DNA of 64,000 nt, from NCBI GenBank assembly GCA_020881915.1, contig JAJFPB010000002.1, forward strand, positions 2,046,001 through 2,110,000, given 5' to 3'. The DNA is from Paramyrothecium sp. XJ0827 (Eukaryota > Ascomycota > Sordariomycetes > Hypocreales > Stachybotryaceae). The notes beneath the pieces were generated by a model, which made no database searches, had not been told where the DNA came from, and saw nothing but the letters and a program-made list of their open reading frames with translations. Within the stretch, counting starts at the first letter, position 1, and every line of letters starts with the position of its first letter. Position numbers and translations under genes: made by a program. Of the stretch, positions 11,594 through 24,220 are shown piece after piece.

Positions 11594-14338
11594 GGCGTGG
11601 GGCAGTTGGGTTATGCTTTCGACGGGGTCGACGGCGTTGGTCGATGTCGGGACGTGATGGACAAAGAAGGAAAAATGAATGAATATGTGCCAAGTAGGTG
11701 AGATTAGGCTTTGCCAATTGACGGGAGAGCGATAGTCAAGGAAACGATTAGGGACGTGATACCATATCAAGAACTTCCGGAGCCTTGTAGATGGTGTCTT
11801 TGGATTCAAGCCGAGGGAATGCGGCGACAGCAACGCAACTTGGCCACGAGTTATACGTGGCGGAGCGGTAAGTTGGACAGCTGATGACGACGGCCCACCA
11901 ACTTAGGTGCTGTCCAAGCCTCGACTTCAGAGGCTTTGGTGTCCTGGCATGTGGAGCGCCCAATGGGAACCGAGAACCGAGTCTCGGTAGCAGTGGAACA
12001 GGGGTTCATCATGTTGCTGATTCGACATTTTCTGCGCATCTTACAGCGGGTACTTCCTCTGTAAGCCAAGTTTCTAGTGGCTGAGCCACTGAGCCCGGTT
12101 CACGGGTACTGGACCTCAACGGGTTGAGCCTTGGCAACCCAGTGGGAAAAAAACCCCATTTGATTTTGTCAAAAAATGGAATACCAAACTGTGTTTGTGG
12201 CTGATTGCACACTCTACCCGAGTGTGTCTAGGGTAGGGGTCGGACAAAGAAAGCCTCCAGCATCGGTGCCTGTGACAGATGTTCACTGAAAGATTTTCCA
12301 ATGCTGATGTTCGTCTGCATTCAATCGGATTTGAATCATTCAGATGCGGCTCAGGTCAGATGAATAGGAGCTGTTATTTAGTGCACGATATCAACTTGGC
12401 GTTGGAGAGGGGTCTCTCACATAAAGTACACTGTATGGCTGCTCTCGTGCTTAAATAAGGTTGGTAGTCAACGATACCTCACGACAGATACCTAGCAGCA
12501 CGCCCACCGTATTTTCAAAGCGATAAAACAGTAATATCACCGTTTTGACCACTGAACAGACTGACCATGATACCATTCAGTGATCAAGATGTTGATATTT
12601 AGTGTTTTGTCCCTGATAAGACACCAGGGGTGGGCTTGTAGGTAAGGTATGATGGTCCATTAACTACTAGGTACTCGTTCCAAAACCAGTAACAATTGGC
12701 TCGGTGAGACTCTGATCTGGACCACTCATGATCTTTGTCTGTGGCAGACAGACAGGAACGCTGACACTCAGTATATTTCACTTGCAAATTGACATACAGA
12801 GCATGGAAAGATGTCCTTGAGCCCAGCCGGCAATTCAGGAAGAAACATTAGTTGGCAAAATCCCTCAAGGGGCAAACTCGCTTCAACGTGTAAATCATAA
12901 ACAATTGGTCCTAAAGGCGTGCTACCACTCAATAGCAAGGAATGAAGCATTTTCGGCTGCACAGGATTTACCACGCGCTGCCATCACGAACAGAGCGAGG
13001 GCCTGGCGTACATAGGCGGCGTTATAACGGCCAAAGGGGCTTGAGGCGTGCATTGTCAGCTCAAGGATTCATTCCTGTTATTCGGGTTGCAGTCGCGATG
13101 TTCAGGGCCCCCTCGTCCACTATAGTGCCATGCCGGACGCCGTTTTGAATGCAGGTACGGAATAGTGATCTTGGTCTAGCTAGTCCATTTTCGTGCCACG
13201 CGAATGAACAGCTGGGAGAAGGTTGAGCCAGAAAAGGGCCTAGAACCTTGGATCACCGACAGAAGACGTCATTCCTGTCCAGCCATGCATGCCTTTGTGA
13301 CAGATCCCTGTCCGAGCTACCAGCAGAGGATTTGAGTCGAGCTCCAGCCGGAACCGTTTGATTTGGTTCGAATTACAGGACTACTGCAAAACGGCCCAAT
13401 ATTCGGCTGAGGGTTGCAAATTCTGCGCCAGCCGAAGCACATGGGATTGTTACAGCGAGAGTGAAACGACCATCGCGGCTCAAATGAACGTGGCCGTTGC
13501 ACATGCATGGGTGTCTGGATGCAACCCTCCCGGTTGTACCGCAATGTTACACCATGGGCGGGAGAAGGATGCTTGTCTTCGCAACAACTCCCACTAGATT
13601 GACATGTAGTGGATGCTTACCAGACCATGGGTGCTCTGCTTGTCAGAAGGCAAGCCACAACGCTGACCGTAGTTTGAAGACACCCATGCACCTCATTGCG
13701 GGCATCGTCGATTCATAAACAATCTGCTGCCGTGCAGTACTGTTATCGGACCGCTCCGGGGGTGCTGCACGGAGCTTTGGCCGGGATTGTGCAGCTAAGG
13801 ACGTTGTGTTCCTAGGCCTTTACATCATCACTCAGCGGAAAGGGCCTGCACGGACACAAGCGCCCATTGCCTCATAGGCGGCTCATTGCTGGGTGGGGGT
13901 CTGTGACGCGCCAGTACGGGACCGGAGCTCCCTGTTGCTTCTGCTGCACCTCCCGCCATCCTCTCCGCTAGGTCGCCTAGGACGAGGATTCGACTGGCTC
14001 GGAATCAACGATGGCATGCAAGCTCCATCTTGAGGTCAATAAGGTAGCTCGCGCGCGACACCGGTTTGAGCTGCCGGTGCTGATGTACATCAGACTACCG
14101 TGTAGTACCCGCCATCACATGCACCTGCCTCGAAGCTACTTGTCCCTCCTTGTACCTCGAGCCGGTAGACTGCCATCCATTCTTTTTTTGGTGCCCGTAC
14201 CTTACCTTACCTTACCTTAGGTCGGCAATCCCACCTCTTTATCTTCTCCCTCTCCGCTGCCTTTCCCTCCCGCACTCGTCCCATCCTTTCCTGTGCTCGT
14301 CCAATTCTCTACCCAAATAGATCTCACCGATTTTCGCC
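11594..14338. other. Divergent intergenic region between rer2 and the GH63 gene, 2.7 kb
   Basis: Open frames here are short (under 80 codons) and look random. A tandem (CCTTA)n array lies at 14199-14220, followed by a C/T-rich leader running to the GH63 start codon. That is typical of a fungal core promoter without a strong TATA box. No RNA gene was recognised. Confidence 0.6.
14199..14220 (+). repeat. (CCTTA)4 tandem array in the GH63 promoter
   Basis: Four head-to-tail ACCTT/CCTTA pentamers, about 120 bp before the start codon. The same pentamer and its reverse complement (TAAGG) recur in many promoters of this window. Confidence 0.85.
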
Positions 14339-17300
14339 ATGGTTGTCTTTGACGGCCACGAGTATCTCACTGAGGAGGAGAAGCGCCTCAAGGAGGACCG
14401 CGAGCGAACCAAGTACTGGAAGAAGTGGGGTCCGTACGTCGCCGAACGACAATGGGCCACAGGTAATGACGCTCTCCTCTCGCGCAGAGCTCCCTGGAAC
14501 GTGCTGACCTTCTCCCAGTGCGAGAGGACTACAGTCCTGACGGTGATGCTTGGAGTCGTACGTAGACTCCGCCCGTTGACTGCCATATTTGCTCACCATC
14601 CCCGCGTCTAGATTTCCCACACGAACATGCCCGCTCCCGGGCCTTCAGGTGGGGTGAAGACGGCATTGCTGGTGTCTCAGACACCCACGGCCTCCAGAAC
14701 ATTGCCTTTACCTTCTGGAACGAAGAAGAGTACGATCCCGAGGCGTTCCTAGAGACTCAATTGACGTGCTGACAACCCTCAGCGACTTTTTGAAGGAGCG
14801 CCTGTTCGGCCTCTCCAACCCACAAGGAAACCATGGTGAAAGTATCAAGGAAGCTCATTTCCACGTCGATAACACTCCTGTGAGTACGCTTAGTATTCCA
14901 ACTGCATGCTGATCAAATTGCTAACTTCATATTTAGACCGTATGTTTTATTGGCTCCCAAGCTCGGATCGCTACTAACGTGCCACTACCAGCATTCGTAC
15001 ATGAAGTTCCTATACAAGTACCCGCAGAAGAAATTCCCCTACGAAGACCTCCTCAAGGAAAATGCAAAGAGGACGAGAGAAGAGAAGGAATACCAAATTC
15101 TTGATACCGGTGTGTTCGACGAGGACAGGTACTGGGACATCTTTATCGAAACGGCCAAGGAAGAGAACGACCCAGATGAGCTGCTCTTTCGAGTTACTGC
15201 CTGGAACAGAGGCCCAGACCCAGCACCGTTGCATATCATGCCGCATGTTTGGTTCCGAAACACATGGAGCTGGGGTCGCGAGCCTGAGGACAAGAAGCCA
15301 TCCATTTCCTTTGAGAATGAAGTGGCTGCAAAGTCGCAGCACCACAGCCTTGGCGAGCGATATATGCTGCTATCCCCATCCCCTGGTGTGGGATCAAGCG
15401 GCGACGACGTCATGCCTAAGCTGATGTTCACGGAGAACGACACTAACTTCAAGGCCTTGTATGACCAGGAGAACAAGCAACCATACGTCAAAGACGCGTT
15501 TCACAGGTACATTGTGGACGGGGAAAAGGATGCTATAAACCCTGCACAAACTGGAACGAAGTGCGCTGCGTGGTTCAACTTCAACGAGGATGGTGGTGTT
15601 AACCCTGGAGAATGTGCCGGTAAGTCCAGCTAAAGTACAGGAGCATACACTTCAGTGCTGACCAGCTCAGTCGTCCGCTTCCGATTTACGAAGAAGAATA
15701 CTTCCTATCTGGATGAAGAGGACTTTGACGACATTATCGAGAAACGCCGAGAGGAGGCCGATGAGTTTTATTACAGGATCAGCCCCTTGCCCATGACGGA
15801 TGACTTGCGAAACATCCAACGCCAGGCCTTTGCCGGCATGATGTGGACAAAACAGCATTACTTGTTCATCTGGGATCACTGGGCGAATGGTGATCCTACC
15901 ATGCCCCCGCCTCCGGCCAACCGCAAAAGCATAAGAAATTCACAATGGAAACACATGCATTGTGATGATATCTTATCGATGCCCGACTCCTGGGAGTACC
16001 CGTTCTTCGCGGCTTGGGACAGCGCATTTCACTGCATCCCCCTAGCCATGATAGATCCCGACTTTGCCAAGAAGCAGCTGGATCTGTTCACGAGGGAATG
16101 GTACTGTCATCCTAATGGCCAGCTTCCTGCGTAAGTCCATTGTCAACTAGGTCTGCATTGTTCTTCTCTGACCCACAATACACACAGATACGAATGGAAC
16201 TTCGGCGATGTCAACCCTCCAGTTCATGCCTGGGCCACTTTCCGTACGTTCAAGATCGAGCGCAAGCTCTACGGCCGTCAGGATCTTGACTTCCTCGAGC
16301 GTGTCTTCCAGAAGCTCCTGCTCAACTTCACATGGTGGGTCAACCGGAAAGACGCGGATGGCAAAAACGTTTTCGAGGGCGGATTCCTCGGTTTGGATAA
16401 CATTGGCCTCTTCAATCGTTCAGAGCCGCTTCCCACTGGCGGAGTCCTGGAGCAGGCCGACAGTACCGGCTGGATGGCCTTCTACTGCCTTTCCATGCTC
16501 AACATTTCCCTTGAGCTGGCCAAGCATCGCCGTATCTACGAGGACATTGCATCCAAGTTTTTTGAACATTTCATCTTCATCAGTGATGCCATGACTTTCC
16601 GGGCGGGGCAGAAGGATGAGAAGTCATTGTGGAATGACGATGATGGATTCTACTACGACGCCATCTCGTGGGGTGGACCTTGGATCCAGCAGTTACCTGT
16701 TCGCTCGCTCGTCGGTCTCATCCCGCTGTATGCGACCACGACACTGGAACCAGAGCTCATCAATAAGCTGCCATCGTTCAAGAAGCGAGTGGAATGGTTC
16801 ATCGAAAACCGTAATGATATGGCAGAGAGAAATATGGCTAGCATTGCCAAGAGGGGCAAGGGCAACCGTATCCTGCTGTCCATTGTCAGCAAAGACAGAC
16901 TGGAAAAGATTCTGAAGCGCATGCTGGACGAGGAAGAATTCTTCAGTGACCACGGAATTCGATCACTGTCAAAGTTCCACAAGAAGAACCCCTTCTCTAT
17001 GGACGTAAACGGGCAAACATTCTGTGTTGGATACGTCCCTGGAGACTCTGACAGTGGTCTGTTTGGTGGCAACAGCAACTGGAGAGGCCCTATTTGGCTG
17101 TGTGTGAACTTCCTGCTCGTTGAGTCGTTGCAACGCTTCTACTTGTTTTACGGACCCGAATTTCAGGTTGAGTGCCCAACTGGAAGCGGTGACTACATGC
17201 ATCTTGGAAAAGTCTCAGAGGAGATTCAGCACAGGCTTCAGCATCTCTTTATACGAACCGATGATGGCAGGAGAAGCATCAACGCGGGCGACGACCGGCT

Positions 17301-17847
17301 CGACTTTGACGAAAACTGGAAGGACTACTTGTGGTTCTATGAATTTTTCGACGGCGACTCCGGTCGGGGCTTGGGTGCCACTCACCAGTGTGGTTGGACA
17401 GGTTTGATTGCTCGAATCATCCATGATACGGGGTACGTATGATCGACAGCAGTCCAGTTATCAATGTTGCTAACAAGACGTAGTGTCAACTGCCGCCTGC
17501 CGCACACTCCTCGAACACCATCCATAGGAATGGCGCACTACTTTGATGACATGTTCCAGCGGAGTCTCGACAGTTCAACACCACATGCCGGCGGCAAGCC
17601 TCGTCTCAGAAGATCATCTACAGCACGATCCATTGGTGCTCGTAGTGACTTCGACGGTCATGGGGCCGATGATGATGCCCGTTCGACGAGCAACTCGGTC
17701 TTTCCTGACAGCCCTGAGCGGGTGCGGGAAAAATCAGAGGCGGACTCGCATATGCACCAGTATATTTCCGATCAGCTCACCAGGTACAAAGATGAGGGCC
17801 GTGCAGGACTATATGAGAATGGCGATGAATTTGAGACCAAGCCCTGA
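14339..17847 (+). CDS. Glycoside hydrolase family 63 protein (cytosolic glucosidase-like)
   Basis: Nine exons give 1025 residues: 14339-14462, 14519-14557, 14612-14729, 14783-14879, 14937-14939, 14992-15619, 15671-16130, 16188-17432, 17484-17847. Conserved blocks are [78 protein letters not shown] and [18 protein letters not shown]. These belong to the GH63 C-terminal (alpha/alpha)6-barrel family, whose members remove glucose or mannose from glycans or glucosyl-/mannosyl-glycerate. I see no signal peptide or membrane segment, unlike the ER glucosidase I. It is therefore more like the soluble bacterial-type GH63 proteins, and its substrate is unknown. Exon 5 is only ACC, coding the Thr of PTHSYMK. 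The last about 110 residues are polar and probably disordered. Total exon length is an exact multiple of three. Confidence 0.92.
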
Positions 17848-18467
17848 TCAATCAAGTAAACCTGTCTTGGGGCAAAAGGATTTCATGGCGGATAGGGCGT
17901 TTCAAAGAGGACATGTTGAATTTCACACACGCGCACGTTGAACATCCGTGTAATCTTGACTCTGCATGGGGGCGTTCAGCTAAAACACTGAGATGAACAT
18001 ATATACGATGGGAGTCAATCTGAATTTTGTGGACCGAATAGCGTTGAAATGCTCGTAGACTGACTTGACCAGTCATTGCTTGCTACGACGCCTTTGCTCA
18101 GTAAACTAAGCATATCATGACAGTGAAGACTAGAGATCGAAAACACGTGGGAAACAAATAGGTCACCAATCATAGCATGAGATGGGAGGAATTGCTTCTA
18201 TTCCACATGGCCATGTACACTGCCTCCTACACTGCTGGTTTCCATCGAGTCCTCCCTACGCAGACCATGGCTGGGGTTGAAACGATTCCCTGTCGCCACG
18301 GTGAACATGGCCAGAAAGGAAAAGGACACGCCCTTCAGCTTGGATGCTGCCTCGACGGAGATCTCCATAATAGACGCAAGGGAAAAAAACGGGCTTTGAA
18401 TAACTAGATCTTTCTTTGGCTTTCAAAGGGGGAGGATGAGAGTGATAGTAGTAGTAGTATAGTAATA
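17848..18467. other. Convergent 3' intergenic region, GH63 / atp5
   Basis: Tail-to-tail region holding two 3' UTRs. A TAGTAGTAGTA run lies at about 18448-18460 next to the atp5 stop codon. Nothing else was recognised. Confidence 0.6.
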
Positions 18468-19568
18468 TTACAGGGTGTCCGTCAGGAGCTTGTTCATCTT
18501 GGCAATGCGGGCGGAGACGCTGAGGTCGATGGTACGGTCGCCGATCTCGACAACAAGTCCGCCAACGATGTCGGGGTTGACCTAGAGAAGAGAACGTGTT
18601 AGATCTCGCGAGGACATGCTCCTTATGACCGGGAGTGGCGTTGAACAGGGCCAGGCACATACCTGGTTGGTGACCTTGAGCTTCTTGCCCTGGCCGACGT
18701 AGGAGGACTTGGAGACGGCAGTCTCCAGCCTGGTGAGGGTCTTGTTGTCAAGAGCCTACAGAAGCGGATATCGTTAGCAAACGGCTGATGCTCGAGCGCC
18801 CGAGCCGCCATCACTGGCCCTCCTGCAGAGGGCCTGGAGTAGTAGCAGCCGGAGGGGGACCACTACACACCTGAGCGCTGGTAACCTTCATCTCGACCTC
18901 GCCGCGGGCAGCGGACATGATCTCGCCGAACTTGTCGCAGACGCCCTTGAGCAGGCCCAGGCGGTTGTTCTCGGCGAGGGTGTCGAGGAAGTTCTTGACG
19001 GTGGTGGCGTTGGTGGCGCCGGCCTGCTTGGTGAGCTCAGCGACGATGGCGGCCTTGTCCTCGGCGCTCAGGGTCGGGGCCCGGAGGATGGCGGACAGCT
19101 TGGGGTCCTTCTGGAAGATGGCGGCGAGGCTGGTCAGGGCCTTGGCGGTGGGATCGAGGCTGGAGGTCTTGACGGCCGCGGTGTACTGCAGTTCGGAAGA
19201 ACAGGGAGAAGAGCGTTAGCGTGTGCCCGTCAATTGAAAGCCACGAGTCCTTGGAGATGCCGAGCCGAAAGCTTTCCCAACACTGCGTCATTTCAACGCC
19301 CCGAGGAGCCATGTTTCGGCCGGCGAAAATCCACCTCCAATGGGGCCAATTCGAGAAGCCCTGTGATGCAGAGGGGGGAGCAAAGGAAGCAATCTCATAC
19401 CAGAGCAGTGGCATAGGTGCCATCGAGGCCGAAGACGGCGACGGGGGGGCGGGCGTCGTTGGCGGCAGCAGCGGCGTAGGTTCGCACGGGGTTGGCCGCG
19501 GCTCGGAGGGCGGCGGCGCGCTGGGGGGCAGCGGCCCTGGCGGAGCGGACAATCTGTCGCGAGAACAT
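18468..19568 (-). CDS. atp5: Mitochondrial F1Fo ATP synthase subunit 5 (OSCP)
   Basis: OSCP forms the peripheral-stalk cap that links F1 to Fo in the inner mitochondrial membrane. Four exons (19568-19401, 19185-18871, 18755-18663, 18581-18468), all in phase 0, give 229 residues. The N-terminus is Arg/Ala-rich with no acidic residues (MFSRQIVRSARAAAPQRAAA), a clear mitochondrial presequence, followed by PPVAVFGLDGTYATALYTAA. The C-terminal VNPDIVGGLVVEIGDRTIDL block, with a terminal MNKLL, is the OSCP/delta signature. Intron 1 is long (215 nt); I looked for box C/D elements in it and found none convincing. Codon use is strongly GC-biased, as expected for a highly expressed gene. Confidence 0.97.
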
Positions 19569-20550
19569 TGTCGAGGCGAAAGGGGCGAAACGGGGGGACG
19601 GTTGAGAAGGAAGGATTGGGGGAAACGCCGGCAAACGCTGCTTTTCTCGAATCTTTGGTGGTTCAGCGTGGAGCTCCCGGTTTTCGTGGATTGAGGTTTT
19701 TGGAAAAGTGGTGCCTGGGCGGCCGTGAGGCATCAACTTTCTTGGGTGAATCCAAGGTACAGGCTACTCTCTTGCCTTACCTAATGTGGTCGGTCGGCTG
19801 GTACCTCTGGCGAAGCGCGCGAGACGGGGGGAGGCAGGTACTCTTTTTTTTGGGACGGGGCAGGCTTGCTCTTGTGGAGCCTGCTAGTCCTTCCTTCTGC
19901 TACACTAGCTAAGGTAAGCTACAAGGTAATAGACCTGTAATGGAACAAAACAACAGCTTCGTTCTGCACTTGATGAGGGTCTAGATCATTTTGTAGTACC
20001 AATCAATATGATAGAGGAGCTCACTTTCACCAATCTACCTGCTGATCTTGAGACGTTTTCTGACCCCCAAATGTAGCACTACTCAATATTTAATCCAGCA
20101 CGATTTAGCACTACCTTATCAGCTTGCTCACCACTTGAGACACATCGAGCAGGCCGGCCCAGAAAGGCCCAAAAGATCGTCCCTAATAAAGCAGGCTGAA
20201 TCTTTCAACACTGGTCCCTTTCTTTTCTTTACGAGAGTTTGATAGGGAGCGTTGCATGTAGTGCCGAACAGAGCGCTGAACATGCAAGTTTTCAATCGTG
20301 GGGAGTACATGGAGAACAAATAGGACGATTGTTGAATCAAGTCTATGCCGTGTCCTAGACCATATTTCTCCCAGTTATCTATTGCTCCAGGAAACTCCAG
20401 GCTTCCTCCTGCAATCCAACGGCTTCAATACCTCTCCTCATCATTAAGTCATGCAAAGTAAGTATCAACACTCCCAAGAAATCCCAACGCCCATCTTTCC
20501 TAGAGCACTCCTTTAAAGGAGCCCTGAAGCTTGCACCCGCCACACATGCC
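19569..20550. other. Intergenic: atp5 promoter and mob1 3' flank
   Basis: About 980 bp. The atp5 side has a TAAGGTAAG-type motif at 19911-19930. The middle (19930-20120) is relatively AT-rich. No gene is seen. Confidence 0.55.
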
Positions 20551-21404
20551 CTAGTCGCTCTTGAGCATGCTGTCGACCAGGTCTCCCAGGGGGCCCCAGT
20601 AGTCCCGGCCGCTGGCCAAGCTGTGCTCGTCGATGAAGAGCACGTACTGCTTGAAGCTGGTGTTGAGGTGCGGCTCTAGGCCCAGCTCGCGGATCACGGG
20701 GTAGTGGTGGCAGTAGATGTGCGCGTACACACGGTACATGCGCTTGAAGATCTGCCGTACAAGGGCAGGGAAGGACTTTGGAAATGGCACGCCTATGGCG
20801 GTTTGTCAGTCAGAAGCCCGAGGGTTCAAGAGCCATGGCCCTGGGCGGAGGAACGTACCAATCTTGCTCGGCAACACGGATTCGTTGTCAATGTTGGATT
20901 GAACCCACGTCATCAGCTGCTCGATGTACGCCGGGGCCGGCATCTTTGTTGGCCGCTTGTAGTTCTCATTGTCTTGCCAAAGGTACTCAAACCTATCTCG
21001 CATTAGTCTTCACAGCCCAGCCGTCGGCGCGTGGCGGTCGCCATCTCGTACTCATCTGTGGCCTTCATTTCAGGACATGACTGCGGGGAGCAAAACTCCG
21101 TGATGGCTCCGTAGAGGAGGTTGATCTGGTTGTAGAAGTCGACCACTGAGGATTGATGGCGTTAGCACGCGGCTGGTTTGCCCCATCGCCCAGCAAGGGA
21201 CGGGACTGCCTCACTGTTGACCGCCAGCCACTCGTTCTCGTCCTCTCCCTCGGGCAGCTTGACCACCTTCCTCAAGCTGCCGCCTCCCAGGGTGACCTCT
21301 GCATACTGCCTGAGCTGGAAGCTCGTCGCGCCACCCTTGCCGACACGAGGGCGGAACTGGTTCCTCCTCTGGTTGCTGATGGCCGTGGTTTGAAAGTCAG
21401 CCAT
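20551..21404 (-). CDS. mob1: MOB kinase activator (Mob1 family)
   Basis: Mob1 binds and activates NDR/LATS-type kinases (Dbf2/Sid2) in the mitotic exit or septation initiation network, acting at spindle pole bodies and the septum. Four exons (21404-21215, 21145-21052, 20992-20859, 20792-20551) give 219 residues, the normal family length. The zinc site is visible as [11 protein letters not shown] (Cys82, Cys87) and [11 protein letters not shown] (His164, His169). Other conserved stretches are [38 protein letters not shown] and [12 protein letters not shown]. All introns have GTRNG donors and the exons sum to an exact reading frame. Mob2 is less likely because the sequence aligns better with the Mob1 pattern [10 protein letters not shown]. 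Confidence 0.96.
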
Positions 21405-22434
21405 TCTGCCTGCGCCCGCTTACGGGAAGTGTTTGTTTTGTGGTGTTTATGAGGGGCAGATCCAGGGTTGGTTGGGGGAGCCCTTGATGTCGATGCAACA
21501 CAGAAGGCCGACTCACACTGTTGTCAAGAATTGAGACATTGGCGCTGATGCTGATGCAGCCCGAGTATTGGTGATTACGCGCTCGCTGCTCGCCAGTGGA
21601 ATGCTTCAAAGCGAATGAAAACACACTCCCGAAAAGTAGACCAGGCTGTTTCAGATGACGATTGGCTGGATGGCGAGTGAGACGGTCAAATGGCGCTTCT
21701 TGGTCCTTTGGGACAGTTGGGATCCTCAACCCCAGTTTGTAGACTTTGGGACGTGGTCCGTTTAGCGTGGTTGCCGGGGCGGCGGCCGCCACCAGCGCCC
21801 TCGCTTGTGGCGCTGCTTCCCCTGTTCTGGCCCAACGTCCATTAACTGATGGTCTGGCCACTTGCCTGACGTAAGCGCTATCATAGGGACGATACCTTGT
21901 AAACCCTCTTGAAAATCCTCACAAAAACTGCTGTGATGCATGGCAGCGCAGGGTTGTATTTGCAACACCATAGGCATGCAACCTGCCTTAAGTCTTACTG
22001 CATAGATTGTCGATGTCATGTCTCGATACTCAACCCAAAAGACGTCGCCATGATTATCTCAGTGTCTATACAAGCGACTTTCTACCAGTGACAATCAATG
22101 GGTATATAGCTAGACGAGTGCTCTTAGGTAGCACACGGCCAAGCACCGTGACCCGCCCCCAGGCATTGACACGAATGCACATATGCTTCCCAGCAATGAA
22201 CTGAAAGCAAATCTTCTCCTACATGCGAGATATCTTTGATTTGGAAATTCTCAGCGCTCATGATAGTACCTGCTTATGAGTTTTGGAAAACCTGGACATG
22301 TAAATGTGCTTGCGACTTGTTGTGGCTAAATATGAACGACGACCCAAGCTTGGTTTTCACTATTTGTTGATAACCCGAACTGAGCAACGCAATGTGCCCA
22401 TTTCATAGAGATGCCAATCAATAATCAAGCCTTT
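21405..22434. other. Intergenic: mob1 promoter and dbr1 3' flank
   Basis: About 1 kb. The mob1-proximal part is GC-richer with CT-type leader sequence on the minus strand; the dbr1-proximal part (22000-22430) is AT-leaning. No gene or RNA was recognised. Confidence 0.55.
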
Positions 22435-24220
22435 TCACCAACGACCTCCTCCTCTTCCACGACCTCTTCCTCCGCCTCTTCCCCTACCACCACCACCACC
22501 ACCGCCGCCGCCGCCACGACCTCTATACTGTCTCCCACCCCCATGTCCTCCTCTTTCTGACTTCGGAGGACCACGGGCTTGCCTTTCCTGCCTCTCTTCC
22601 GGGCTCGCATCCCAAATGTTTGGAACCCCTAGTAATTCGCAGTAGGCTACTGTTTGCGGATTTGTGTATTCCTGTGGCAGATCGTTGACAATTTCGGGTG
22701 TCCCCGGGATATATGGTGGTGCTGTTTGAGTAAAGTTCTCTGGAACATCCAGCAAACCTCTTTTGACGATGTTTTCTTCCACCCAAGCTCGCTCCGCATC
22801 GATGAGGGGAGCATAATGTTCTTCGCCGGCGTCAGCGGCTGTCTCAGCTGAACGGTCGCCGATTGTCAAAGATGAATGGAACACTCGGTTGATTGCGAGC
22901 CATTCAGGGTCATATTGCAGCCGGTGACTAGACTTGGACGGGGGGCTAGGCTCTCCGACAGCTTGTTCGTTGATAGGAGATATCTCGCATAATTGGAGGA
23001 AATGTCGCCCCGGGAGGCATTTATCTAGGGCCAAAAACCTGACCTCCTTGTTAGTGATGCCAGGAGGCACCGGCTGGCCAGGCGCGCGCTTTGGTTTTGT
23101 TTCTGGCCGGGCAAAGGAGGCTGGGAGTTGCGCCCTCAAGTCGTCTGACACCTCGCTCTGTACTGCCGGAATGGATCCGACTGCGGGAGTAGTGTTCTGA
23201 ACGTCCTTGCTAGCCGTACTTGTCGGTTTCTCATCGTCATCGTCGTCCATGTCGAGATCGATCTCGTCGGGGTTGGAGTCTTTGGCCTCAGGCGCGGTGG
23301 CATGCGATTCTATGGTCTTTTCTTCCAGCGCAGCTTCTTCGGCATACTTTCTCAGAGCAGAGAATTTGACGTGCATGTGGGCAGAAAACCAGTAAGGGGG
23401 TCGTAACCGATCCATGACATACTCGGCGGCCACGCTTCCCAAGGTCCCATCTCTTGACTCTCCACGAAAGGCCGGCTTCTTGCGGAAAAGCCACTCGTCG
23501 TCACCGTGTCGCTCAATGGCGCGTGGCCAGTCGTGGCTCAGCCCGACATCTACTTGCGTGCGGACAAGGAGCAGCTTGCGCACATCGAACTCTCGTACAT
23601 GGTAGAACGACTTGACGTCGTCTGCGCTGAAGGGTAGACGCTCGTGATGGGGCTTGCGATAGTCGAAGCCCTTCCAGATGCCGGACAGACCGGCAATGCG
23701 AATCGGACCAAGGCGGAGGATATTGGCGGCGCCCATGTAGTAGATGTTGGGGGCGACCCAGCCCCCGTAGTAAAGCTCCCATAGATGCGAGCTGGCTTCG
23801 TGGTTACCCCCGATGAAGATGGTCAGGTACGGAGCTGTGCGCTCTCCAGAGTAATACTGCGGGAAGTCGCCCAGGTGGCGATACTTGACGGGACAAGACA
23901 TCACGGTCAAGTCGGCGGCGTTGCGTACAGACTGTCTTAACCATTAGCACGACACAGACTGCTTGCAAGGTTCCTGCATTTCTCCGACAAGCATGTCACG
24001 CACTTGAAAGTCACCGCCAATAATGAGGAGGTCGACGCCATCCCAACCTCGGCGCTTGCATGATTCTGCGACGGACGCATAAATGGCGTTGAGCGTGCCG
24101 TGACCCTTAAGATTTGTCAGTACCCAATCACGTCGACAAGAGGCACTCGCGTCAAGGAAAACGTACACAACCCTCTACAGCAACCCGGACGCCTTGGTTC
24201 TCAAACGTGTTGGCGGCCAT
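22435..24220 (-). CDS. dbr1: Lariat debranching enzyme
   Basis: Dbr1 hydrolyses the 2'-5' phosphodiester bond of excised intron lariats in the nucleus. Three phase-0 exons (24220-24167, 24105-24004, 23931-22435) encode 550 residues. The metallophosphoesterase core is plain: VRVAVEGCGHG (with the Cys that replaces the usual Asp in Dbr1), LLIIGGDFQSVRNAADL, FIGGNHEASSHLWELYYGGW, IAGLSGIWKGFDY and WFSAHMHVKF. A second conserved domain includes RFLALDKCLPGRHFLQL. The C-terminus is a long Arg-Gly repeat tail (about residues 480-550), an RNA-binding or phase-separation feature more extreme than in yeast. The start is the ATG beginning MAANTFENQG; a longer in-frame ATG (24376) exists but the extra residues do not look conserved. 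Confidence 0.96.

Noticed and set aside
13364..13384. GGTTCGAATTA resembling a tRNA B box
   Set aside because: No complementary T-stem, no A box at the right distance and no cloverleaf could be drawn.
19186..19400. Long first intron of atp5 as a possible snoRNA host
   Set aside because: No box C (RTGATGA) and D (CTGA) pair with terminal stem could be found.
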